Shown here: piece by piece, positions 1 to 5,567 of the stretch | How positions within the stretch are numbered: position 1 is the first letter of the stretch | Layout: each line of letters opens with the position of its first letter | From: Pelagibacteraceae bacterium BACL5 MAG-120820-bin39 | GTDB taxonomy: Bacteria; Pseudomonadota; Alphaproteobacteria; Pelagibacterales; Pelagibacteraceae | Length of the DNA: 13,458 nucleotides | Assembly: GCA_001438335.1 (NCBI GenBank) | Contig: LIBV01000020.1 | Coordinates: forward strand, 1 to 13,458 | Direction of reading: 5' to 3' | Position numbers and translations under genes: made by a program | The notes under the pieces: model-generated | The model's input: the letters and a program-made list of their open reading frames with translations, nothing else | The model's database searches: none | What the model was told of the DNA's origin: nothing

Positions 1-114
1 ATTGGTGTAGCATTGATTGGGCAGGCCATGAGCTTCTAGTATTGGCTTTTTAACTACTTCTATTTGATCTAAATTTAATATGTCTGATAATTCTTTTATT
101 CTTTTATTATTCAT
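1..114 (-). CDS. Rieske-type ring-hydroxylating oxygenase alpha subunit, N-terminus (partial)
   Basis: The first 38 codons of a leftward gene that leaves the window at base 1. Translation starts at the ATG complementary to 112-114, three bases after an AAAAGGAGG Shine-Dalgarno (complement of 118-126), the strongest ribosome site in the window. The readable end of the fragment, GLPNQCYTN, matches the 'GLP..CYT..EFF' segment that opens the alpha subunits of aromatic-ring dioxygenases and related Rieske monooxygenases (for example those acting on glycine betaine or other quaternary amines). The Rieske CxH...CxxH and the mononuclear iron site lie outside the window, so the family call rests on this short segment alone and the substrate cannot be read. 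It is divergent from the MetF-like/DmdA-like pair, so a shared role in removing methyl or methoxy groups is possible but inferred. Confidence 0.6.
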   Translation of the reverse strand, partial: MNNKRIKELSDILNLDQIEVVKKPILEAHGLPNQCYTN

Positions 115-162
115 AATCCTCCTTTTAGGTTGAAAAAAAAGAAGAATTTCTACGATTCTCTA

Positions 163-192
163 ATTATGACTTGTTGAAATACTGTCTGACAA
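163..192 (-). promoter_or_regulatory. candidate sigma70 promoter for the leftward Rieske oxygenase gene
   Basis: Read leftward, TTGTCA (complement of 187-192) and CATAAT (complement of 163-168) are separated by 18 bases. They match the -35 and -10 consensus at five of six positions each. Transcription would start near 156 and give a leader of about 40 bases that contains the strong Shine-Dalgarno. The -35 lies inside the palindrome at 184-199, as expected for a repressed promoter. In an AT-rich genome -10-like sequences are common, so this is a candidate only. Confidence 0.4.
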
Positions 193-199
193 TTCAGAC
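184..199. promoter_or_regulatory. perfect palindrome GTCTGA-N4-TCAGAC, candidate operator
   Basis: A 6+6 perfect inverted repeat with a 4-base centre (CAAT) sits in the gap between the divergent Rieske oxygenase and MetF-like genes and overlaps the leftward -35 candidate. A dyad of this size and place is typical of a dimeric transcription-factor site. GACTTGTT occurs twice in the same gap (168-175 and 291-298), and AGACTG recurs after each copy (196-201 and 299-304), so related half-sites may flank both genes. As RNA the palindrome could also form a short hairpin. No regulator gene is visible in the window. Confidence 0.4.
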
Positions 200-319
200 T
201 GAAGTTAAAACCATTTTTAAATTCTAGGTCTATTTTCAACATCCTGTACGCTACCATAATTGGACTAAAATCAAAATAAAATTCAATCTCGACTTGTTAG
301 ACTGGAGAAATGAATTTCT

Positions 320-345
320 TTGACACTTATTTTAAATAAGATAAT
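320..345 (+). promoter_or_regulatory. candidate promoter for the MetF-like/DmdA-like operon
   Basis: A perfect TTGACA at 320-325 is followed by GATAAT at 340-345, five of six to the -10 consensus, but with a short 14-base spacer. Transcription would start only a few bases before the ATG at 358, giving a very short leader. The -35 is convincing; the -10 is not certain because of the spacing. Confidence 0.35.
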
Positions 346-357
346 CATCTCGGAAAA

Positions 358-1086
358 ATGAATTTCTCTTTGGAGATTAGTCCACACACTGACCTTGAAA
401 CCCTACCAGAAGTTAACGATATTTATGTGACTATGCTTCCGGGAGAGGACTATAGAGAGACCGCCCAAAAATCTGCAGATTTAGTAAAAAAGGGATTTAA
501 TCCTGTACCACATTTTCCAGCTAGATCTATTAAAGATGAAAATGAATTAAAAGATTACGTTACCAGATGTAAAGATGTGGGTGTCAAACAAGCATTAGTC
601 ATTGGTGGAGGTAGAGAACCCATTGGCAAATTTGATAGTTCTTTTCAAATTTTAGAAACAGGTTTTTTTAATGGAATAAAAATTGGTATTGCCGGTCATC
701 CTGAAGGCAGTCCTGATATTCCTGATACAGATTTAGAAAAAGCAATGATAGATAAGAAGCCTTACGCTGATTATATTGTAACTCAATGGTTACTTGATAG
801 TCAGCCTATTGTTGATTTTATTTCTAAACAAAGCGTACCAGTGCATGTTGGAATTACTGGGCCCATGAAAATATCTAGCTTAATTAAATTTGCTAATATT
901 GTTGGAGCAAAAAATTCCTTAAATTTTCTTAAATCTAATTTCAGTAAGGCACTAGATTTATTGAAACCTAAAGACCCTAATGATTTAATTGGGAAAGTTA
1001 AATCGCATACTGATAACTTCCACATTTATACATTCGGCGGCTTGAAGGAAACTAACAAGTGGTTGAAGGAGAACAAATATGTCTAG
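358..1086 (+). CDS. MetF-like methylenetetrahydrofolate reductase family protein (short form)
   Basis: A 242-aa single-domain flavoprotein of the methylenetetrahydrofolate reductase family, shorter than the usual 280-300 aa. Recognisable family segments in order are PHFPARSI (51-58), GGGREP (83-88), IAGHPEGSPDI (111-121), YIVTQWLLD (139-147), GITGPM (165-170) and HIYTFGG (222-228), the counterparts of the family's His/Arg loop, LRGD-like loop, YPE-HP, ITQ-FFD, GI-P and H-YT segments that line the FAD and folate sites of the TIM barrel. It ends 8 bases inside the next gene, a DmdA/GcvT-family methyltransferase, so the two are translationally coupled. The simplest reading is oxidation of the 5-methyl-THF made by that enzyme to 5,10-methylene-THF, as for metF beside ligM in lignin-demethylating bacteria. 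The methionine-synthesis direction cannot be excluded. The start has only a weak CGGA ahead of it. Confidence 0.8.
   Translation: MNFSLEISPHTDLETLPEVNDIYVTMLPGEDYRETAQKSADLVKKGFNPVPHFPARSIKDENELKDYVTRCKDVGVKQALVIGGGREPIGKFDSSFQILETGFFNGIKIGIAGHPEGSPDIPDTDLEKAMIDKKPYADYIVTQWLLDSQPIVDFISKQSVPVHVGITGPMKISSLIKFANIVGAKNSLNFLKSNFSKALDLLKPKDPNDLIGKVKSHTDNFHIYTFGGLKETNKWLKENKYV
1066..1071 (+). promoter_or_regulatory. Shine-Dalgarno of the DmdA-like gene, inside the MetF-like gene
   Basis: AAGGAG lies seven bases before the ATG at 1079, within the last codons of the upstream gene. It fixes the start of the DmdA-like protein and, with the ATGTCTAG stop/start overlap, indicates coupled translation of the pair. 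Confidence 0.75.
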
Positions 1087-2437
1087 TGAGTTTAATTACG
1101 ATAAAGTAAGACATGTGACGTCAGTAGATCAGTCTGACAGAAAGGTTCCTTATAATTTAAGACAAAGTGGACCGACTAAAGTAGAATTGCTAATATCAAC
1201 AAGGGTTAGAAAATCTCCATATTGGCATTTATCAATGAAAGCAGGTTGTTGGAGAGCAACTGTTTACAATCGTATTTATCATCCAAGAGGCTATATAAAA
1301 CCTGAAGATGGTGGAGCAATGGTTGAGTATGATGCAATTGTTAATCATGTAACTATGTGGAACGTTGCTGTTGAAAGACAAATACAAGTCAAAGGTCCGG
1401 ATGCAGAAAAATTTGTTGATTATGTAATTACAAGAGATGCAACTAAAATTTCTCCAATGAGAGCGAGATACGTTATTTTGTGTAATGCTTATGGTGGCGT
1501 TTTAAATGATCCAATTCTTTTAAGAATTTCTAAAGATGAGTTTTGGTTCAGTTTATCTGATAGTGATATTGGACTTTACTTACAAGGTGTTAATGCTGAT
1601 GGTAGATTTGATGTGCATATTGATGAAATCGATGTCAGTCCTGTACAAATTCAAGGACCAAAATCAAAAGCATTAATGAAAGACTTATGTGGCGATCAAG
1701 TTGATTTTGATAACATGCCTTTCTATGGTTTAGCGTCTGCTAAAGTAGGTGGAAGAGATGTTATTATTTCTCAATCAGGATTTTCAGGCGAGGCTGGATA
1801 TGAGATCTATTTAAGAGACTCTATGTTGTATGCTGAAGATATGTGGAATGCTGTGCTTGAAGCGGGTAAAAAACATAGCTTAATGGTTATTGCACCTGCT
1901 CACCATAGAAGAATCCAAGCTGGAATTCTTTCTTGGGGACAAGACATGGACAATCAACACAATCCTTTTCAATGTAATTTAGGATACCAAGTTTCATTAT
2001 CTGGAAAAGGTGAATGGAATAAAAAAGCTGATTATGTTGGAAAAGCTGCTCTTGAAAAGATGAGAGATGAACTAAGAGCTGGTAAGAAACCTTACAAGCT
2101 ACAATTAGTTGGTCTTGAATTAGGTGGAAAACCAATTGAAGAATACGCTCCTGACTTTTGGTTAGTATCAAATGAAGGTGGTGGAGATCCTGTTGGATTT
2201 ATTACTTCTCCTTGGTATCACCCTGAGAAAAAACAAAACATTGCTATGGGATATGTGCCATTTGATGGAACTTTAAACTCAAATGGATTTCCAAAAGGTA
2301 AAATTGGAACTAAATATAAAGTTCATTTACCAGAAAAATACTCTGACACTCCAGGAACACCTGTTGATGCAGTAGTAGTAGATATCCCTTTCAAAGAGTC
2401 TTACAACGCGAATACCAGAGAAGTTGTAAAAGGCTAA
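1079..2437 (+). CDS. DmdA-like, GcvT-fold tetrahydrofolate-dependent methyltransferase/demethylase
   Basis: A 452-aa member of the aminomethyltransferase (GcvT) fold, closest in what I can recognise to DMSP demethylase DmdA. The N-terminal part carries ISTRVRKSPYW (39-49), then MWNVAVERQIQVKGPDA (93-109), where GcvT enzymes bind folate through the first beta-barrel. LCNAYGGVLNDPILLRIS (134-151) follows, then DVSPVQIQGPKS (185-196), SGFSGEAGYEIYL (233-245), the family's S-GE-GYE segment, and ILSWGQDMD (283-291). The C-terminal barrel ends with GDPVGFITSPWY (369-380) and NIAMGYVP (387-394). Such enzymes move a methyl group from a sulfonium, methoxy or N-methyl donor to THF in the cytosol. It is about 80 residues longer than the roughly 370-aa DmdA of Pelagibacter, with extra sequence at 1-38 and in the C-terminal half, so DMSP need not be the substrate; 450-470 aa is the size of LigM/DesA aryl demethylases. 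The MetF-like partner upstream supports a catabolic demethylase. Confidence 0.75.
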   Translation: MSSEFNYDKVRHVTSVDQSDRKVPYNLRQSGPTKVELLISTRVRKSPYWHLSMKAGCWRATVYNRIYHPRGYIKPEDGGAMVEYDAIVNHVTMWNVAVERQIQVKGPDAEKFVDYVITRDATKISPMRARYVILCNAYGGVLNDPILLRISKDEFWFSLSDSDIGLYLQGVNADGRFDVHIDEIDVSPVQIQGPKSKALMKDLCGDQVDFDNMPFYGLASAKVGGRDVIISQSGFSGEAGYEIYLRDSMLYAEDMWNAVLEAGKKHSLMVIAPAHHRRIQAGILSWGQDMDNQHNPFQCNLGYQVSLSGKGEWNKKADYVGKAALEKMRDELRAGKKPYKLQLVGLELGGKPIEEYAPDFWLVSNEGGGDPVGFITSPWYHPEKKQNIAMGYVPFDGTLNSNGFPKGKIGTKYKVHLPEKYSDTPGTPVDAVVVDIPFKESYNANTREVVKG

Positions 2438-2446
2438 ATCTTTTTT

Positions 2447-2470
2447 TTGGGGGAGTTTTAACTCCCCCAA
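2447..2470. terminator. GC-rich hairpin after the DmdA-like gene (terminator-like, no U-tail)
   Basis: TTGGGGGAGTT (2447-2457) and AACTCCCCCAA (2460-2470) form a perfect 11-bp inverted repeat around TT, ten bases past the stop codon and extremely GC-rich for this sequence. A run of eight T (2441-2448) precedes rather than follows the stem on the + strand, and the opposite strand has A in that place, so it is not a standard intrinsic terminator in either direction. It may end transcription in a non-canonical way or protect the 3' end of the metF-like/dmdA-like mRNA against exonucleases. Confidence 0.6.
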
Positions 2471-2476
2471 TAATTC

Positions 2477-2587
2477 ATGACTAAATTCTTTTTAATTGCG
2501 GTTTGCATTATTATCACTATTGCTTTAATAATATTTCCATTAGTTGTTTCTTACAAAGAACAAAAAAATAAAAAAAATAAAGATTAA
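2477..2587 (+). CDS. 36-aa single-pass membrane miniprotein
   Basis: An open frame of 36 codons fills the whole gap between the GC-rich hairpin and the Yip1-like gene, and its TAA is followed directly by that gene's ATG. The product begins MTKFFLIAVC, has one strongly hydrophobic segment (about 4-25, rich in Ile/Leu/Val, with a Pro at 21) and ends in a lysine-rich tail (27-36). This is the pattern of a tiny inner-membrane protein with its tail inside. There is no clear Shine-Dalgarno; the ATG stands seven bases after the hairpin. The zero-base junction suggests co-translation with the Yip1-like protein. No known family is recognised. A chance AT-rich frame is possible, but the exact fit to the gap and the charge pattern argue for a gene. 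Confidence 0.55.
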   Translation: MTKFFLIAVCIIITIALIIFPLVVSYKEQKNKKNKD

Positions 2588-3133
2588 ATGTTTGGTGAAT
2601 TTCTAAGTATTATTTTCAAATCTATAAAACTAGATAAATCTCTTTACAAAGATAATAAAAATTTTGGTGAAGCTTCAATATATTTCGCTGGATTAATTAT
2701 GATCTTAGATGGTTTAGCTGGTGCAGTTGCAGCAAATACAGTTATTAAAACTGCTGTAGCAATGTCAGGATTAACAGCAATTTTAACTTGGTTAGTTTGG
2801 GCTATTTTTATATTTGTAATTGGGGTTAAGTTGTTTCCAGATAAAGATTCAAAAATCCCTTTTAAAAAAGTTTTAACTGCCGTTGGTTTTGCACATGCTC
2901 CTGGGTTGCTAAGATTTTTTGCTGTAACACCTAACTTAATGATACCAATAATTTTTTTAACTCAATTTTGGATTTTTGCCGGTTTGATTATTGCAACCAA
3001 ACAGGTTCTTAATTTGAAATCAAATCTAAAAGCTTTTGGGGTTGTTTTCTTATCATTCCTTATCATAGCTTTCTTATCCATCTCATTCGTAATGAGTAGA
3101 ATGGATTTCTTACCTGTTAGTCAAATTAGCTAA
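2588..3133 (+). CDS. Yip1-domain-like integral membrane protein
   Basis: A 181-aa protein with about five predicted membrane spans (roughly 30-50, 60-82, 93-112, 117-137, 147-168). A short N-terminal cytoplasmic stretch and the central segment VGFAHAPGLLRFF (99-111) resemble bacterial Yip1-domain proteins, where a conserved small-residue/Pro segment opens the middle spans. The molecular function of bacterial Yip1-like proteins is not established; they are membrane proteins without recognised catalytic residues. It follows the 36-aa membrane protein without a spacer, so the two may work together. Its last four bases overlap the stop codon of the convergent CxxC miniprotein gene, leaving no room for a terminator between them. 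Confidence 0.65.
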   Translation: MFGEFLSIIFKSIKLDKSLYKDNKNFGEASIYFAGLIMILDGLAGAVAANTVIKTAVAMSGLTAILTWLVWAIFIFVIGVKLFPDKDSKIPFKKVLTAVGFAHAPGLLRFFAVTPNLMIPIIFLTQFWIFAGLIIATKQVLNLKSNLKAFGVVFLSFLIIAFLSISFVMSRMDFLPVSQIS

Positions 3134-3300
3134 ATTGGAAAGATGGTTTTTGATAACCTACAAGATTTACATAATTTAAATCCTGTTAAAATTAAATTTT
3201 GAGAAACGCTTTCATCTTCAGATTTACATTCATCACAAAGATTATTAAAATCTTCTAAATCTTCTTCATTTATCAATTTATCATCAAGATCATCAGTCAT
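3130..3300 (-). CDS. 56-aa double-CxxC (zinc-ribbon-like) miniprotein
   Basis: Last gene of the leftward operon. The product starts MTDDLDDKLINEED, is acidic in its first half, and has two cysteine pairs, LCDEC (21-25) and LCKSC (43-47), with 18 residues between them. That geometry suits one tetrahedral zinc site (a zinc ribbon) or, less likely, an iron-sulfur or redox site. The ATG overlaps the end of the DUF3726-like gene by eight bases (ATGACTGA), a standard coupling arrangement, and the stop overlaps the convergent Yip1-like gene by up to four bases. The start needs no other support because the overlap fixes it. I do not recognise a named family. Paired cysteines and the operon position make a real gene more likely than a chance frame. 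Confidence 0.65.
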   Translation of the reverse strand: MTDDLDDKLINEEDLEDFNNLCDECKSEDESVSQNLILTGFKLCKSCRLSKTIFPI

Positions 3301-3904
3301 TATCGGTCAAACCTGCTCCTGCACCACTTTGTTTTAAACTGTCTGTCTCCTCAACAAAAGTTTCCTCTGACAAAGCGTAAAGGTTTTTCCATTCTTCATC
3401 GTTAAAACTATCTTCATTTTCAAGAATTTTAACCTCAAGTTTTTTTGCTAAGGGCAAAATCTGGTTATCATTTTTATTAACAAGAATATTCACATTTAAA
3501 TTTAATAAAAATTCATTTTCATCAAATGATAAGGATATCTTCTTGCCCATTATTTCTGAGCTTCTACTTAAAAATGGCAAGAAAAGTATAGGGTAAGCTA
3601 AATTTTCAAAAATTAATTTAGTATAATTTTCAATTTTTTTTGAATGATCTAAAAAACTTACACCTGCAATAATTGGACAAAATGCTAAAGTGTTAGAAAT
3701 GTTTTTTTGATTTATAATTTTTAAATCTTCATATTTTTTTGATTTTCGATCTAAATAATATTGGGTTAAATTTTTAATACCAGGTAATCCAAATAATTCT
3801 AATAATCTAATATTTTTACCAACCTCTTCAGCAATACCCCAGGAAAATCCTGATGCACGGCTTGCACGTTTAGAGGTTGTGTCTATTTCACTGAGTGATT
3901 TCAT
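3293..3904 (-). CDS. DUF3726-like conserved protein of unknown function
   Basis: A 203-aa soluble protein. Two segments look conserved: the N-terminal SLSEI...KRASRASGFSWGIAEEVGK (3-30) followed by FGLPG (38-42), and the C-terminal GAGAGLTDND (194-203), which ends the protein exactly. Both match my recollection of the DUF3726 family of marine proteobacteria, whose function is unknown. A middle segment FCPIIAGVSFLDH (75-87) is also likely core. No signal peptide, membrane span or known catalytic motif is visible. The gene starts one base after the stop of the 553-aa gene (TAACATG) and its end overlaps the CxxC miniprotein gene, so all are made from one mRNA. The invariant-looking tail suggests a functional C-terminus, perhaps an interface or a ligand site, but this is inference. 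Confidence 0.65.
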   Translation of the reverse strand: MKSLSEIDTTSKRASRASGFSWGIAEEVGKNIRLLELFGLPGIKNLTQYYLDRKSKKYEDLKIINQKNISNTLAFCPIIAGVSFLDHSKKIENYTKLIFENLAYPILFLPFLSRSSEIMGKKISLSFDENEFLLNLNVNILVNKNDNQILPLAKKLEVKILENEDSFNDEEWKNLYALSEETFVEETDSLKQSGAGAGLTDND

Positions 3905-3905
3905 G

Positions 3906-5567
3906 TTATTGATCTAAATTATAGACCCACTGATCATCATAATTTTTTAAATCAGTTGGCAAAGGCGCTCCTTGAAACATACATATTCTTAACCATTTAT
4001 CAGATCTTGGATCAAATTTAAGCGCTCCAAAAAAAGAAAGTTTTAATCTTAACATGTCTATAGGAATTATTTTTTCACTTATCGTATTGTCTTGAATTTC
4101 AGAGTATGGAAATTTTTCTATAATAAATGCTCTTCTTACAACATGTCTTAAATCTGAATTATTGATTAAAAATTCTGCTATGGAAACATCCTTATTTAAA
4201 GATTTAATTCTTTCATAAAGTCTTTTTATATCTCTTGCAATTGCAAGCGGTTGTTCTAATTCTGAACCTTGCTCAATATATCTATCTGCTAATCTAGGCT
4301 CCTCTTTATTTTTTGAAATGAACCAGAATTTTTGATTATTTTCTTTTTTATCAAAATCAATATTTAAAACTTCTGAATATTTATCTTCTAAAATATTTTT
4401 TAATTCATTTACCTTTCTTGAGGTTGGAATGTTAAAATAACGATCCTCATCAGAGCTCATTTGATGAATTAATGGTTTTATAATATCATCGAAAGGTTCC
4501 ATCATAATTGAAACAACATACTCAGTACATTCTTCACAAGAATTTTGTTCTAACCACAAATAAATTTTATTAAATGGATATTCCTCATTAAAATTAAAAT
4601 CATTTTCAGTGAATTTAATTACCTTTTGAACATCCTTTAATAAATCTTTAATTTTTTTTTGTTGATAGGTGCTCTCAGTATTCCAGGATGTAATATTTAC
4701 TAATGACTTTTTTAAACTATTTTTAAATAATAGACTGTCTTGAGACTTAACTTGTTTTATTTCTCTAATTTTTTTTAATGCTATTTCCCTAGCTAAAATC
4801 CAGTTATTCAATAATGTGGGATGATTTACTATAAAAGGTGCCATTCCTAATCCAGTGGAATTCCCTATACCTAAATTTTTACAAATTCTTTTATCTAGGG
4901 ATACTGCTTTAGTGGGATTTTTGCACTTAGCTACATGATTAACTTGATCAAAAGTAAATTGTCTAACTAAATAAACTAACATCATCTCCAATCTAAATGG
5001 TCCATTAATCTCTTCCCTATTTTTTATTCTAAAACGATCAGCTAACCCAAATTTACCAGAGCCGTAAACGGCGGTGGTCCTATATAAATAACCTACTGAT
5101 GACAATAAATCTAAATCGGGTTGTTTTCCTTCACTTAGATTGTTCACTACATGATCAAAAACTCGTACTGATTTGTTGGCTCTAGAAAGAGTTAATTCTT
5201 TGTAAGACAATCTTCCAACTTCTTGTTTGGGAACTTCATTCTTTAATCTTTCAATATCCTCTCTAGCAGGAGATCCATCATACAAGGTAAAGGCTGCATC
5301 CCACTTTGTTGCAATTACTCTATCAGATCTTTCGTCATCACTTATTTTATTTGCAAAACATACAAGAGAGTAAATTCTATCTTTTTTTTTAAATGAATAA
5401 ACTGCGCTACCAAATCCCTCATCATCGAGATCAAAAAGATCTCTTTTATACTCCCAATCTTTAAATTCATTTAAAAAACTTCTCAAAAAAGAAAGTTTTG
5501 ATTGATGAAAAGAGCCCAGCCTTGAAAGCTTCATTACTACATTGGGATTTCTTAATTCTATTTTCAT
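3906..5567 (-). CDS. 553-aa conserved protein of unknown function
   Basis: A large soluble protein that I cannot assign to a characterised family. The N-terminal half includes an F/Y-rich beta-like stretch (52-72), KWDAAFTLYDGSP (88-100) and SSVGYLYRTTAVYGSGKFGLADR (156-178), and then the best motif, NLGIGNSTGLGMAPFIVNHP (231-250), a glycine-rich loop followed by NHP. The centre (260-330) is Lys-rich and probably helical. The C-terminal half has NSCEEC (342-347), FWFISKNKEEPRLADR (414-429) and HVVRRAFIIEKFPYSE (475-490). The glycine-rich loop could bind a nucleotide or phosphate, but no Walker or Rossmann signature fits. The ATG follows the stop of the M19-like gene with no spacer (TAAATG), and the DUF3726-like gene follows one base after its own stop. 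The tight packing implies a single pathway or complex with those neighbours. Confidence 0.6.
   Translation of the reverse strand: MKIELRNPNVVMKLSRLGSFHQSKLSFLRSFLNEFKDWEYKRDLFDLDDEGFGSAVYSFKKKDRIYSLVCFANKISDDERSDRVIATKWDAAFTLYDGSPAREDIERLKNEVPKQEVGRLSYKELTLSRANKSVRVFDHVVNNLSEGKQPDLDLLSSVGYLYRTTAVYGSGKFGLADRFRIKNREEINGPFRLEMMLVYLVRQFTFDQVNHVAKCKNPTKAVSLDKRICKNLGIGNSTGLGMAPFIVNHPTLLNNWILAREIALKKIREIKQVKSQDSLLFKNSLKKSLVNITSWNTESTYQQKKIKDLLKDVQKVIKFTENDFNFNEEYPFNKIYLWLEQNSCEECTEYVVSIMMEPFDDIIKPLIHQMSSDEDRYFNIPTSRKVNELKNILEDKYSEVLNIDFDKKENNQKFWFISKNKEEPRLADRYIEQGSELEQPLAIARDIKRLYERIKSLNKDVSIAEFLINNSDLRHVVRRAFIIEKFPYSEIQDNTISEKIIPIDMLRLKLSFFGALKFDPRSDKWLRICMFQGAPLPTDLKNYDDQWVYNLDQ

Noticed and set aside
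115..357. SAM or glycine riboswitch upstream of the MetF-like gene
   Set aside because: Apart from the short palindrome I see no conserved core or pseudoknot pattern of known riboswitches, and the promoter candidate lies close to the start codon, leaving no leader.
1887..2171. Antisense open frame within the DmdA-like gene
   Set aside because: It lies wholly opposite a well-conserved gene, has no ribosome site or recognisable domain, and arises from low stop frequency on the opposite strand.
1079..2437. Naming the gene dmdA outright
   Set aside because: Its segments resemble DmdA, but the length and C-terminal part differ and GcvT-fold paralogues with other substrates are common in marine bacteria, so only a DmdA-like call is supported.
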